In this document: positions 50,087-58,828 of the stretch, in pieces
How the letters are laid out: every line of letters begins with the position of its first letter
Numbering within the stretch: position 1 is the stretch's first letter
Assembly (NCBI RefSeq): GCF_005405265.1
Contig: NZ_BJDS01000007.1
Coordinates: 119,274-183,273, forward strand
Reading direction: 5' to 3'
DNA from: Enterococcus songbeiensis
Lineage (GTDB): Bacteria > Bacillota > Bacilli > Lactobacillales > Enterococcaceae
Length of the DNA: 64,000 bases
Notes under the pieces: model-generated
The model's database searches: none
Told to the model about the DNA's origin: nothing
What the model saw: the letters and a program-made list of their open reading frames with translations, nothing else
Translations under genes and position numbers: made by a program

Positions 50087-50566
50087 ATGAAAATACCAAC
50101 AAATTTAAAACATAAACCCGTGATCGTGGTGGAAGACTACGATAAGGTAGATGGAAAAAATGCCCTAAATACCGATGCAAAAGGTCTTTCTCTTGGCTTG
50201 GCACAATGGAATGATAGAGGAAAGGTCGAAATTTCTGGAAAAGTTTGGCGTCATACCGGTGAAAAATGGTCGCGACAATCCGAAGAATTGCCTATCACGC
50301 GAATTCTGGATTTAGCGATTTTAGTCAGTCAAGCAAGTCTTTATTTTCAAGATGCGTATCGTCATGAAAAATTTTACGATCCCGAAAATCCACTGATTGA
50401 TATCATCGGTCTGCAAGGCAACCGAATGACAGTCGAGGTGGATACTGACAATCCAATGATTGATGAAGATATTCTTTTATATTATGATACTTTACAAAAA
50501 GACGGCGAATTAATCGGTGAGCGTTTCAAAATTTTAAAACGGTTATTAGATGATTTAGGTTATTAA
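50087..50566 (+). CDS. DUF6530-like protein
   Basis: The 159-residue soluble protein contains KPVIVVEDYDKVDG, DAKGLSLGLAQW and KWSRQSEELPITRILDLAILV. I recall this pattern from the DUF6530 family, with moderate certainty. Function unknown. The C-terminal half is acidic. The ATG at 50087 is 8 bases after AGAAGGAG; a GTG at 50078 overlaps that site. The gene is 12 bases before the AAA-VWA gene, so the two very likely act together. Confidence 0.75.
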   Translation: MKIPTNLKHKPVIVVEDYDKVDGKNALNTDAKGLSLGLAQWNDRGKVEISGKVWRHTGEKWSRQSEELPITRILDLAILVSQASLYFQDAYRHEKFYDPENPLIDIIGLQGNRMTVEVDTDNPMIDEDILLYYDTLQKDGELIGERFKILKRLLDDLGY

Positions 50567-50578
50567 GGGGTGAAAAAA

Positions 50579-52804
50579 ATGAATAGTCCCTACGAAGTAA
50601 CAGCGGACCGGCTCTTTTCAAAGTTAGAAAAACAAATGATTTGGCAGAAACCTGAAAGTCATCAGGATAGCGAAGAGGAATTACGGATTGCTTCTGAAAT
50701 CAAAGAAAATTGGCACGATCCCGAAATGAAAATTTTCAACGTATTGTTGGAAGGCGATGCCGGTTCTGGAAAAACCCAACTAGCAAAGGCTCTGTCTTTT
50801 GATTTACAACTTCCCTATACCAAGGTCACTTGTTTTGCGGATATGGATAAATCCGATGTTTTTGGGGCTTTACTGCCGATTGTGGCGACAGATGATGCGT
50901 TAGATGGTGAACTGTTGGAAGCAATTTATCAAACGGAACGTCTGGAAGATTTATTGCAGCTGATTCAAACCTATTATCAATTAACTCCCAGCGCTGCACG
51001 AGAAAAGTTGGCTGCATTGATTGAACGAATAGATAAGCAAGACAGCCAAGAAGTGGTTCACTATAAATTCTATCCTTCAGAAATTGTGCGTGCCCTAGAA
51101 AAAGGCTATTTGCTGGAAATTCAAGAACCGACTGTGATTCGTGATGCTTCGGTTTTGGTCGCTTTAAATTCCGCATTGGAACACCACGGTATGCTGAATC
51201 TGCCAACAGGTATGGTTCGTCGCCATGGGGATTGTGTTATCGTGATTACTACAAATCGCAATTATCAGGGAAATCGACCTTTGAATGAATCTTTGCGAGA
51301 TCGGATGCAGCACGCTGAAAAAATGGATTTACCAGCAATCGAGGTTATGGTTCAACGCGGCAAAGCAAAAACCGGATATGGAGATGAAGCGATATTAACT
51401 AAAATGGCAGAAATCATCCGATTATTAGATACGACAGCAAAAGCGAATGCCATCAAAGGGGTGGCCGGAATGCGTTCTTATTTTTACTGGGTGCATACCC
51501 TTGTTCAAGACCAAGATCCCTTACAAACCATTTATCCGAAAGTACTGTATAAAGTAACGACAGACCCAAATGAGTTGACTCTTTTGCAAAATGCATTAGC
51601 AGAAAGCGAATTATTGGATCAGCTAAGACAATTACTCACGAGTCAACCGTTAATAAAGTATAAAAAAGAAGCCGTTCGGGGACGGAAAATTTCTCAAGAA
51701 GAAGCCGATCAACGAAATATTCCAGAATCTGAAGAAACTGAAGCAGCGTCTCAACTTACTTCAACACCTTTGACAGAAACAGAAGACGAAAAAATTTTGT
51801 CGACTCCGGAAAAACAACCGAATCTTTCTGATGATACGAAGCGAACAGATACCGATGGAAAAAGTGAGTCAGGAAGCGAAAGTAGCGAAGAATCATTTTC
51901 CGAAAGTACCAGTTCCGTGGATAAAATTGATGAAAAGCAATTTCAAAAAACACTGAACAAGGAAGCTCGGAGTCTTTTAAAAGAAACGAGCCACGGAAAA
52001 GAAGGGTTAATCATCCATCGTCCTAAAAGTTCAATCCACAATCAAGAAAAAGCCCGCCAATTAACCGGCAGCGTGTTGTCGATTGTAGAGCCCCTTGTAA
52101 AACAAATTCAAGAAATACTGGAAAATGAAGAAACTACAACTTACCAAAAGGGGAAATATATGGGTACCCGGTTTGATGCAAGCCGTGTTGCTTATGGTGA
52201 TTATCGGACATTCGACAAAAAGCAACCCCCTCATGAGGTTCCCTCATTAGCTTTAGCTCTGCGTATTGACGAGTCCGGTTCTATGATTCGCGAAGATCGA
52301 ATAACCACTGCACTGACCGCTGCAATTGCAGTAACAGAATTCGCACGGCAGTTGAACCTTCCATTAATGATTTATGGTGATACGGCGGATCTTTCTGCAC
52401 GAGAAAAAACGTCCATATATTCTTATAAAGAATTTGAGGATTCCTTTGATGGCGTTGCAGGAAAATTAGTTAGCATGAAGGCTCGCCAGAACAATCGCGA
52501 TGGTGTACCACTAAAATTGTTGAGCGACAAGCTGGTCCAACAAACAGCGACAACCAAGTTGGTCATTTCCATCAGCGATGGGCAGCCCAAAGCTCTGCCG
52601 GATTATACCGGTAAAAAAGCAATTCTTGATATCCAAAACGTCGTCAAAGAGTATGAGCGGCAGGGAATCCGATATCTTGCAGCGGCAATCGGCGAAGACA
52701 AAGAAAAAATCAAAGAAATTTATGGTGAACATCGTTTCCTAGATATTTCTGATCTTAAGTCTTTTCCTGAACAGTTGATTCAATTGATTGCTCGATATAT
52801 TTAA
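50579..52804 (+). CDS. AAA (MoxR-like) ATPase fused to a VWA domain
   Basis: The 741-residue protein begins with a MoxR-like AAA domain: Walker A GDAGSGKT at residues 59-66, and further motifs to about 330. A low-complexity acidic linker at about 375-460, rich in Ser, Glu and Thr, follows. The C-terminal VWA domain has the metal site DESGS at residues 564-568 and VISISDGQPKAL near 660. MoxR-VWA systems act as metal-dependent chaperones that assemble or activate partner proteins. Here both halves are in one chain. The ATG at 50579 follows AAGGGGTG. Client unknown; the DUF6530-like protein is the obvious candidate partner. Confidence 0.88.
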   Translation: MNSPYEVTADRLFSKLEKQMIWQKPESHQDSEEELRIASEIKENWHDPEMKIFNVLLEGDAGSGKTQLAKALSFDLQLPYTKVTCFADMDKSDVFGALLPIVATDDALDGELLEAIYQTERLEDLLQLIQTYYQLTPSAAREKLAALIERIDKQDSQEVVHYKFYPSEIVRALEKGYLLEIQEPTVIRDASVLVALNSALEHHGMLNLPTGMVRRHGDCVIVITTNRNYQGNRPLNESLRDRMQHAEKMDLPAIEVMVQRGKAKTGYGDEAILTKMAEIIRLLDTTAKANAIKGVAGMRSYFYWVHTLVQDQDPLQTIYPKVLYKVTTDPNELTLLQNALAESELLDQLRQLLTSQPLIKYKKEAVRGRKISQEEADQRNIPESEETEAASQLTSTPLTETEDEKILSTPEKQPNLSDDTKRTDTDGKSESGSESSEESFSESTSSVDKIDEKQFQKTLNKEARSLLKETSHGKEGLIIHRPKSSIHNQEKARQLTGSVLSIVEPLVKQIQEILENEETTTYQKGKYMGTRFDASRVAYGDYRTFDKKQPPHEVPSLALALRIDESGSMIREDRITTALTAAIAVTEFARQLNLPLMIYGDTADLSAREKTSIYSYKEFEDSFDGVAGKLVSMKARQNNRDGVPLKLLSDKLVQQTATTKLVISISDGQPKALPDYTGKKAILDIQNVVKEYERQGIRYLAAAIGEDKEKIKEIYGEHRFLDISDLKSFPEQLIQLIARYI

Positions 52805-52862
52805 CGATATTTATTTTATGTAAACTAAAAACGTGTTTACTAATTAAGAAAGGCTGAATCCT

Positions 52863-53459
52863 GTGAAAAAGATTCTCGTAGATGTAAAACAACTGCTTTC
52901 TTTGGAACAAACTTGGTTTACACGAGATCTAACTCTTGGTTTTTTGTATCTTATGTTGTTTTTGTTCCGTCGCAGTGCCGGCTTTCTCACTACTTGGCAA
53001 GGGTTGGAAGAAACGCTGGGTTTATTTAGTCCCAACCAAACTGGGGCAGCATCCTATTTGCTCTTTGTTGATTTGCTGCGGGGAGGGGCATATATTTTAT
53101 TGTTTGCCTTTTTTCTTGGAATTTTGTTTTTTGAAGGATACCGCGTCCTATTCCGTCAGCAACAACGACTGGAATTCTTCGAGGTTAGTCAAAAATTCCC
53201 CTATCTTTCCTTGTTTTTTATTTTTATCCGTTCATTGTTGCTGGGTGGATTGGCAATTTTTCTAGCACAACTTCTGACGCAACGATTCTTAACCAATCTG
53301 GGAAATTTGACCAATTTAAAAGATGCGGTGCTGGCTTATCCCCTCAATAATTTTCCAGATTGGCTGCTTTTAGCTGCCGTTGGTTTGGCTGAACTTACCG
53401 GAGAAGTAAAAATGCAGTTTTTTCCATCAAAAAAGACGCAGACATTGATTATTAAGTAG
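52863..53459 (+). CDS. Four-helix membrane protein of unknown function
   Basis: A 198-residue protein with about four hydrophobic segments: near residues 24-44, 62-92, 115-140 and 160-176. No family recognised. GTG start with AAGAAAGGCTGAATCCT in front. It follows the AAA-VWA gene after 58 bases. That gap holds GTAAAC (52820-52825) and GTTTAC (52835-52840) as an inverted repeat, so it may have its own control or be the last member of the same unit. Confidence 0.7.
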   Translation: MKKILVDVKQLLSLEQTWFTRDLTLGFLYLMLFLFRRSAGFLTTWQGLEETLGLFSPNQTGAASYLLFVDLLRGGAYILLFAFFLGILFFEGYRVLFRQQQRLEFFEVSQKFPYLSLFFIFIRSLLLGGLAIFLAQLLTQRFLTNLGNLTNLKDAVLAYPLNNFPDWLLLAAVGLAELTGEVKMQFFPSKKTQTLIIK

Positions 53460-53504
53460 AAAATTTTATGGTAGGCTTTTAATAGAGAAGAGGAGTGGAT
53501 CATT

Positions 53505-54311
53505 ATGAAAAAAATCGGTTTTATTGGCGCCGGAAATATGGCACGAGCAATCATCGAAGGCTTGATTCAGGCGAAGCTTTATTCTGCAAATGAAATTTTA
53601 GTCTATAACCATCGCTATGAACCGACTTTAGCCAAGCTAGTAACAGATTTACAAATTACCCCGATAAAACAGCGGGAAGATTTAGCAAAACAGGCAGAAA
53701 TCATAGTACTAGCAGTTAAGCCACATTTGATTTTGGAACAATTAACTGCCATCAAAAAAGAGGTCGCAGAAAAAATTATTGTTTCGATTGCGGCGGGTGT
53801 GACCATTAAACAAATGGAAGATGTACTCGGCAAGGAACAAAAAATCGTACGGGTCATGCCAAATACACCTGCTTTAGTTGGAGCAGGTATGTCCTCCGTT
53901 TCAGTCAACGGTTTGGTCACAGAACAAGATGCACAGGCAGTTTTGACACTATTTTCTAGTTTTGGGCGCGCAGAATTACTGGATGAATCTTTGATTCCAG
54001 CAGTTATCGGTGTCAGTGGTTCTTCACCAGCCTATACCTACATGTTTATCGAGGCTTTGGCAGACGGCGGTGTGCTAGAAGGCTTGCCTCGATCGGTTGC
54101 CTACGAATTAGCAGCACAGGCAGTTTTTGGGGCGGCAAAGATGTTGCTGGATACCCGCAAGCATCCTGGAGAACTTAAAGATATGGTTACTTCTCCCGGT
54201 GGAACAACGATTGCTGCGGTCAAGGAATTAGAAGATAAACAACTGCGTTCAGCAGTCATCAATGCGGTTCATATTGCCGCAGCAAAAGATCGTGAGCTAA
54301 GCAATCATTAA
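53505..54311 (+). CDS. proC: Pyrroline-5-carboxylate reductase
   Basis: A 268-residue enzyme with the NAD(P) motif GFIGAGNMARAIIEG, the VMPNTPALVGAGMSSVS segment and the C-terminal signature SPGGTTIAAVKELED. It makes proline from pyrroline-5-carboxylate. AGAGGAGTGGATCATT precedes the ATG. It lies 18 bases before iadA; no proA or proB is present in the window. Confidence 0.96.
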   Translation: MKKIGFIGAGNMARAIIEGLIQAKLYSANEILVYNHRYEPTLAKLVTDLQITPIKQREDLAKQAEIIVLAVKPHLILEQLTAIKKEVAEKIIVSIAAGVTIKQMEDVLGKEQKIVRVMPNTPALVGAGMSSVSVNGLVTEQDAQAVLTLFSSFGRAELLDESLIPAVIGVSGSSPAYTYMFIEALADGGVLEGLPRSVAYELAAQAVFGAAKMLLDTRKHPGELKDMVTSPGGTTIAAVKELEDKQLRSAVINAVHIAAAKDRELSNH

Positions 54312-54329
54312 TTAAGACGGAGGTCAAAT

Positions 54330-55517
54330 ATGTTATTAATACGTCAGGCAAATGTTTACACCCCAGATTTTATCGGTAAAAAAGATCTTTTGGTCAGCAA
54401 TCAAAAAATCATCAAAATTGCAGACCAGATCACAACGGATTTATCAGAATTTGCTGTCACGGAAATCGACGGAAGAGGAAAAGCCGCTGTTCCCGGATTT
54501 ATCGATTGTCATTTCCATATTCTTGGCGGGGGCGGAGAAGGCGGTTTTCAAAACCGAACACCGGAAGTTACCCTCAGTCAATTGACAACAGCCGGCGTGA
54601 CGACAGTCGTTGGGTGTTTAGGCACCGATGGAGAAGGACGTGACATGGTAGCCTTGATCAGTAAAGCAAGAGGCTTGGAAGCAGAAGGTATCACAACCTT
54701 CGTCTATGAAGGCTCCTATCGTTTGCCGGTCAAAACTGTCAGTAATTCTCTCATTCGTGACTTTTTGACTATTGATAAAGTCATCGGGATTGGTGAAATC
54801 GCCATTTCTGATCATCGTTCCTCACAACCTTCCTTTGAGGAATTCACCCGTGCTGTGGCGGACGCCCGAGTAGGTGGCATGTTATCAGGAAAAGCCGGAA
54901 TCATCAATGTTCATCTAGGAGGCGGTAAACGAAAATTGGAATTGATCGAACGCACAATTGCGGAAACAGAAATTCCCATTACTCAATTTTTACCCACCCA
55001 TGCGAATCGGACGGAGGAACTCTTTGAAGCTTGTCTGCAATTCGCCAAAAAAGGTGGCGTGATTGATTTTACCGCCAGTGAAGATCCTGATTTCTGGGAG
55101 AAAACCGATGGTGAGATTCGTTTTAGTAAAGGTCTGAAACGGTTACTGGCAGAAGGAATTTCTTTAGACAACTTTACAATGACCTCTGACGGTCAAGGAA
55201 GCTTGCCATATTTCAATGAAAAAAATGAATTGATTGGCTTGGGAATTGGCAGTTCGAAGGCGCTTATGGTAGGAATAAAAGAAGCGGTGCAAGTGGAAAA
55301 TATTCCGTTGGAAACCGCACTGAGAGCAATTACCATCAATCCGGCAAAACTATTGAAATTGACTGATAAAGGACAGCTTCAAGAAGGATTTGACGGAGAT
55401 ATTTGTCTGTTGGACGAAGAAACATTAGTCGTTGAAACGGTTATCGCTAAAGGACAAGTAATGGTAGAAAACCAAACGGTCAAAGTTTGGGGAACCTTTG
55501 AACAAACGATTGGATAA
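54330..55517 (+). CDS. iadA: Beta-aspartyl-peptidase (isoaspartyl dipeptidase)
   Basis: A 395-residue metal-dependent amidohydrolase with IDCHFHILGGGGEGGFQNRTPE near residue 60, FVYEGSYRLP, NVHLGGGKRKL, FLPTHANR and the Asp-bearing MTSDGQGSLP. It hydrolyses beta-aspartyl dipeptides that arise from damaged proteins and cell-wall peptides. ACGGAGGTCAAAT precedes the ATG. It is in one unit with proC and ends at a terminator. Confidence 0.95.
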   Translation: MLLIRQANVYTPDFIGKKDLLVSNQKIIKIADQITTDLSEFAVTEIDGRGKAAVPGFIDCHFHILGGGGEGGFQNRTPEVTLSQLTTAGVTTVVGCLGTDGEGRDMVALISKARGLEAEGITTFVYEGSYRLPVKTVSNSLIRDFLTIDKVIGIGEIAISDHRSSQPSFEEFTRAVADARVGGMLSGKAGIINVHLGGGKRKLELIERTIAETEIPITQFLPTHANRTEELFEACLQFAKKGGVIDFTASEDPDFWEKTDGEIRFSKGLKRLLAEGISLDNFTMTSDGQGSLPYFNEKNELIGLGIGSSKALMVGIKEAVQVENIPLETALRAITINPAKLLKLTDKGQLQEGFDGDICLLDEETLVVETVIAKGQVMVENQTVKVWGTFEQTIG

Positions 55518-55523
55518 ACAAAA

Positions 55524-55567
55524 AGCAAAAAGGTCGCGGGTGAAATAATCCGCGGCTTTTTTTGCTT
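55524..55567 (+). terminator. Terminator after iadA
   Basis: GTCGCGG pairs with CCGCGGC (one T-G pair) around gtgaaataat-type loop bases, with outer AAAAGC / GCTTTT able to extend it. Seven T follow the core stem. Confidence 0.85.
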
Positions 55568-55598
55568 TTAAGGGCTTCTTAAGGTTGCTGCGTAAAAT
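55567..55598 (+). promoter_or_regulatory. CiaR-type direct repeat and promoter of the glycosyltransferase unit
   Basis: TTTAAG (55567-55572), 5 bases, CTTAAG (55578-55583), then 9 bases and TAAAAT (55593-55598). No -35 box is present. The layout NTTAAG-N5-WTTAAG just upstream of a -10 box matches the direct repeat known for the response regulator CiaR of streptococci; the second half-site has C at the W position. It shares this layout with the site at 57995. Confidence 0.6.
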
Positions 55599-55633
55599 AA
55601 AAGACAATCTAAGAAAAGCGCAGGTGAAGAACC

Positions 55634-56680
55634 ATGAAACCGATTCTATTAATACCAATCTATGAACCGACGAAAAAAACCGTCCTTTTTATCAACGAAT
55701 TGATTCGAGAAATTTCCAGTGAGCTGGTCATTGTTGACGATGGTAGCGGCGGGGCATATAGGATGGTTTTTGATCAAATGCGTCACCCGCGGATTCATTT
55801 TATCAGTTATCCTTACAACAAGGGCAAAGGACACGCCCTTAAAACCGGCTTACGCTATATTTTTGATTCCTTTCCAGAGGCTGTTGGTATCGTTACAGCG
55901 GATGGAGACGGACAGCACAGTATTGCCGACATTCAGCGCCTATTGAAAGAAGTACCTCAATTGAGACCCCGCGAAATTTTATTGGGCGTTCGCAATTTTT
56001 CATATAAGGAAACACCTTTTCGTAGTTTTTTCAGCAATCGGCTGACCAGCGGCTTTTATTTTCTTGCATCCGGAATTCGTCTGCAGGACACTCAAACTGG
56101 TTTACGAGGCTTTTCTTTTGCCAGTATTCCGGATCTCGTAAGAATTTCCGGTGAACGGTTTGAATATGAGATTAACCAACTTTTGGAATTACCTATGGAA
56201 AACTACCAAATTAAAACACTGTCCATCGAAACGATTTATGAAGACAAGAACAAGCAATCTCATTTTCGTCCGTTGCAGGATTCGTTTCTCGTTTATCAAC
56301 CTTTACTGAGGTTTCTTTTTTCATCTGTTACGTCATCTTTTGTTGACCTAAGTCTCTTTTACGGATTAGTGTTACTGTTTGGCAGTGAGAATCCGCAAAC
56401 GCTGTTAGTTGCAACCTTGATTGCCCGCTTATTATCAGGACTGTATAACTATCGGATTAATCGACAATTCGTTTTCCAAAAACAAAAAGACACGCATTCC
56501 TTCTTTAAATATGGAATTTTATTTACCGCACAGCTCTTTTTTAGCTGGTTAGGGGTATCCACCTTGTCGATTTTTATTGGATCAATTTTATTTTGCAAAT
56601 TAATCGTCGATATCACCCTGTTTTTTGCCAGTTTTGCTATTCAACGCCGCTTAGTTTTTAAAGGAGGGGAGAGAGAATGA
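55634..56680 (+). CDS. GT2 glycosyltransferase with GtrA-like domain
   Basis: The 348-residue protein starts with a DPM1-like GT2 domain: VIVDDGSGG, then the metal-binding TADGDGQHS near residue 97 and LGVRNFSYKETPFRSFFSNRL. A C-terminal GtrA domain of four helices follows from about residue 225. This architecture usually makes or flips polyprenyl-phosphate sugars for wall glycosylation. The ATG follows GCGCAGGTGAAGAACC. It overlaps the next gene by 4 bases. Confidence 0.88.
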   Translation: MKPILLIPIYEPTKKTVLFINELIREISSELVIVDDGSGGAYRMVFDQMRHPRIHFISYPYNKGKGHALKTGLRYIFDSFPEAVGIVTADGDGQHSIADIQRLLKEVPQLRPREILLGVRNFSYKETPFRSFFSNRLTSGFYFLASGIRLQDTQTGLRGFSFASIPDLVRISGERFEYEINQLLELPMENYQIKTLSIETIYEDKNKQSHFRPLQDSFLVYQPLLRFLFSSVTSSFVDLSLFYGLVLLFGSENPQTLLVATLIARLLSGLYNYRINRQFVFQKQKDTHSFFKYGILFTAQLFFSWLGVSTLSIFIGSILFCKLIVDITLFFASFAIQRRLVFKGGERE

Positions 56681-57597
56681 AGCATTTTTTCAAAAAACCA
56701 TTTTTGTGGGCGAGTATCTATGGCTTACTTCTTTCCGGCAGTGCCGCCTATATTTTATTAAAAACTTTCGTCTTACCGGAAGTCATTGCGGTGACCGTCA
56801 CAACTGAAAGTTCCCGTACTAGCACCAGTAACACAGAAAGCACAACGGACTCCAGTCGTGAAGCAACGATCACTGATACAAGTTATCAAGACGAAAATAT
56901 TCAAATAACCATTACTTCCGAACGGGTAAATGACACAACCGTCTACTTGGCAGATGTACAAGTCAGTGATTCCAGCTATCTCAAAACTGCTCTGGCCAAT
57001 AATGCCTATGGCCGCAACATCAAGGAAACAACTTCGGCGATGGCTGAGGAAAATCAAGCGATTTTGGCAATCAATGGGGATTACTATGGTTTTCGAGACA
57101 CCGGCTATGTTTTACGCAACGGTACGCTTTATCGAGACACTCAAAGTGAGGATGCGGACAAACAAGATCTGGTAATCGATGAAAACGGGAATTTTTCAAT
57201 CATCAAAGAAGCCGATACGACTGCTCAAGAATTGGTCGATGCAGGAGCGCAACAAGTATTGTCTTTTGGCCCTTCCTTGGTAGAAAACGGGGAAGTTGTT
57301 GTGGATGAAAACGATGAAGTTTCTCAATCTATGGGCAGCAATCCCAGAACTGCTATCGCTCAAGTGGGAGAAAATCATTATTTATTGGTAGTTTCAGAAG
57401 GACGAACCGATGACAGTGCCGGGCTGAGTTTAAGCCAATTGGCTGAAGTCTTGCAAAAGCATGGTGCACAGACCGCTTATAACCTTGATGGCGGTGGGTC
57501 GACCACCATGTATTTCAACGGAGAAGTTGTCAATCAAACCGTTGGTGGCACCGGTAACTCGGAACGTTCTGTCAGCGATATTTTGTATATCGGTTAG
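56677..57597 (+). CDS. Exported phosphodiester glycosidase (NAGPA domain)
   Basis: The 306-residue protein has an N-terminal membrane anchor at about residues 8-30, a Ser/Thr-rich linker to about 65 and a NAGPA domain (AILAINGDYYGFRDTGYVLRNG; FGPSLVENGEVV; YNLDGGGSTTMYFNG; GNSERSVSDILYI). This family cleaves N-acetylglucosamine-1-phosphodiester bonds, so it may trim a phosphate-linked sugar on a surface polymer. It lies between a GT2 gene and a small membrane protein gene. Confidence 0.88.
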   Translation: MKHFFKKPFLWASIYGLLLSGSAAYILLKTFVLPEVIAVTVTTESSRTSTSNTESTTDSSREATITDTSYQDENIQITITSERVNDTTVYLADVQVSDSSYLKTALANNAYGRNIKETTSAMAEENQAILAINGDYYGFRDTGYVLRNGTLYRDTQSEDADKQDLVIDENGNFSIIKEADTTAQELVDAGAQQVLSFGPSLVENGEVVVDENDEVSQSMGSNPRTAIAQVGENHYLLVVSEGRTDDSAGLSLSQLAEVLQKHGAQTAYNLDGGGSTTMYFNGEVVNQTVGGTGNSERSVSDILYIG

Positions 57598-57607
57598 GAG
57601 GAACAAC

Positions 57608-57982
57608 ATGAATCGAAAAAAAACAATTTACACCTATCTTGCAATCACCGGCTTTCTTTTTCTTTTTCAACTTATTTACCATTCCTTTGGTCACGGCATC
57701 ATCTCATCCTCGTTGCAATGGGTCTGGCTGGTACCTCTTATCGGTGGGAGTGGAGTGATTCTTTTTTCAAAAATTTTAGGAACCTTAAAAAATCGCTTTG
57801 CGTTTAATCTGTATAATTCTGGCCTAGCCAGTTACGTTGTTGGGATGATTCTAAAAGGCATTTTGGAAATCTCCGGTGCAACTTCCAACTACCTTTTTCT
57901 TTATACTGCAGTAGGAACGGTGCTACTGGGAATCAGCCTTTTTCTTTTTATTGGTAATCGACTAATGAACACAGAATTTTAA
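57608..57982 (+). CDS. Small four-helix membrane protein
   Basis: A 124-residue protein with four hydrophobic segments (near residues 5-25, 37-57, 71-86 and 97-119) and short loops. Family unknown; NAGPA-containing clusters often have such a partner, but the role is not established. The ATG at 57608 follows TTAGGAGGAACAAC; the frame is open far upstream inside the glycosidase gene without a start signal. Last gene of the first polymer unit. Confidence 0.75.
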   Translation: MNRKKTIYTYLAITGFLFLFQLIYHSFGHGIISSSLQWVWLVPLIGGSGVILFSKILGTLKNRFAFNLYNSGLASYVVGMILKGILEISGATSNYLFLYTAVGTVLLGISLFLFIGNRLMNTEF

Positions 57983-57994
57983 GTTTATCCTCCT

Positions 57995-58027
57995 ATTAAG
58001 CTAGCTTTAAGTTAGCTTCGTTAAAAT
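57995..58027 (+). promoter_or_regulatory. CiaR-type direct repeat and promoter of the VTC unit
   Basis: ATTAAG (57995-58000), CTAGC, TTTAAG (58006-58011), 10 bases, then TAAAAT (58022-58027). This is an exact fit to NTTAAG-N5-WTTAAG, and there is no -35 box. The repeat also extends as two 11-base units, TTAAGCTAGCT and TTAAGTTAGCT. It should be a binding site for an OmpR-family response regulator. Confidence 0.7.
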
Positions 58028-58102
58028 TATCCCATCGTAAGAACAAAGCAATCAGCTTTTTGGCTGACGGTGAAAAATCTCAAGAATCAGGAGGAGACAG
58101 CT

Positions 58103-58828
58103 ATGAAATTAAAAAAGGTGTTCCAACGTAAAGAAACCAAGTATTTATTAACTCGTGGACAATTTGAACCATTTTTTCAAGAATTGACTAAACAAATGGA
58201 AGTGGACGAATTCGGCAAACACACAATTTTATCTTTATATTTTGATACGAAAGATTTTCAATTTATTCAAAAATCAATGGAAAAACCTAAATACAAAGAA
58301 AAATTCCGAGTCCGCAGCTATGGCGTACCTCAGGAAGACTGCCTCGTCTTTCTGGAAATCAAGAAAAAGGTCAAAGGCATTGTGTACAAACGGCGCTTGC
58401 CCATTCCCTACAGCGAGTATTGCCAGTGGTTGGCTACCGGCAAATTTACTACAAATGGCGCCTCACAAATTGCACAAGAAATTACGTGGCTGTTTTCCCG
58501 CCACGCTGATTTACAACCAAAAACCTTGATAGCCTACGATCGACTGTCACTTTTTGGAAAAGAAGAGGAAGATTTTCGGGTAACTTTTGATCAAAACATC
58601 CGCTACCGCACACAGGAATTAGTTTTAGAAAAAGGCAGCAACGGTGAATTGGTTGCACCAGAAATCGATGTTTTGATGGAAGTAAAAGCGCTAGGAGCTT
58701 ACCCAATCTGGTTTGTGGAATTGTTGAACAACTACGGAGTTCGCAAAGGGAGTTTTTCAAAATACGCAGAAACCTTTAAACGTCATTTATTTGTAAGAAA
58801 CAAGGAGGAAATCACACATGTTGTCTAG
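58103..58828 (+). CDS. VTC-domain protein (polyphosphate polymerase-like)
   Basis: The 241-residue protein resembles the catalytic tunnel domain of the yeast VTC complex: RKETKYLLT near the start, then SLYFDT, KYKEKFRVRSYG, FLEIKKKVKGIVYKRR and a late VLMEVKALGAYPIWF, giving the Arg/Lys/Glu residues that line the tunnel. Bacterial members are thought to make polyphosphate or a related phosphate polymer; activity here is inferred. The ATG at 58103 follows AGGAGGAGACAGCT. It overlaps the DUF4956 gene by 11 bases. Confidence 0.85.
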   Translation: MKLKKVFQRKETKYLLTRGQFEPFFQELTKQMEVDEFGKHTILSLYFDTKDFQFIQKSMEKPKYKEKFRVRSYGVPQEDCLVFLEIKKKVKGIVYKRRLPIPYSEYCQWLATGKFTTNGASQIAQEITWLFSRHADLQPKTLIAYDRLSLFGKEEEDFRVTFDQNIRYRTQELVLEKGSNGELVAPEIDVLMEVKALGAYPIWFVELLNNYGVRKGSFSKYAETFKRHLFVRNKEEITHVV

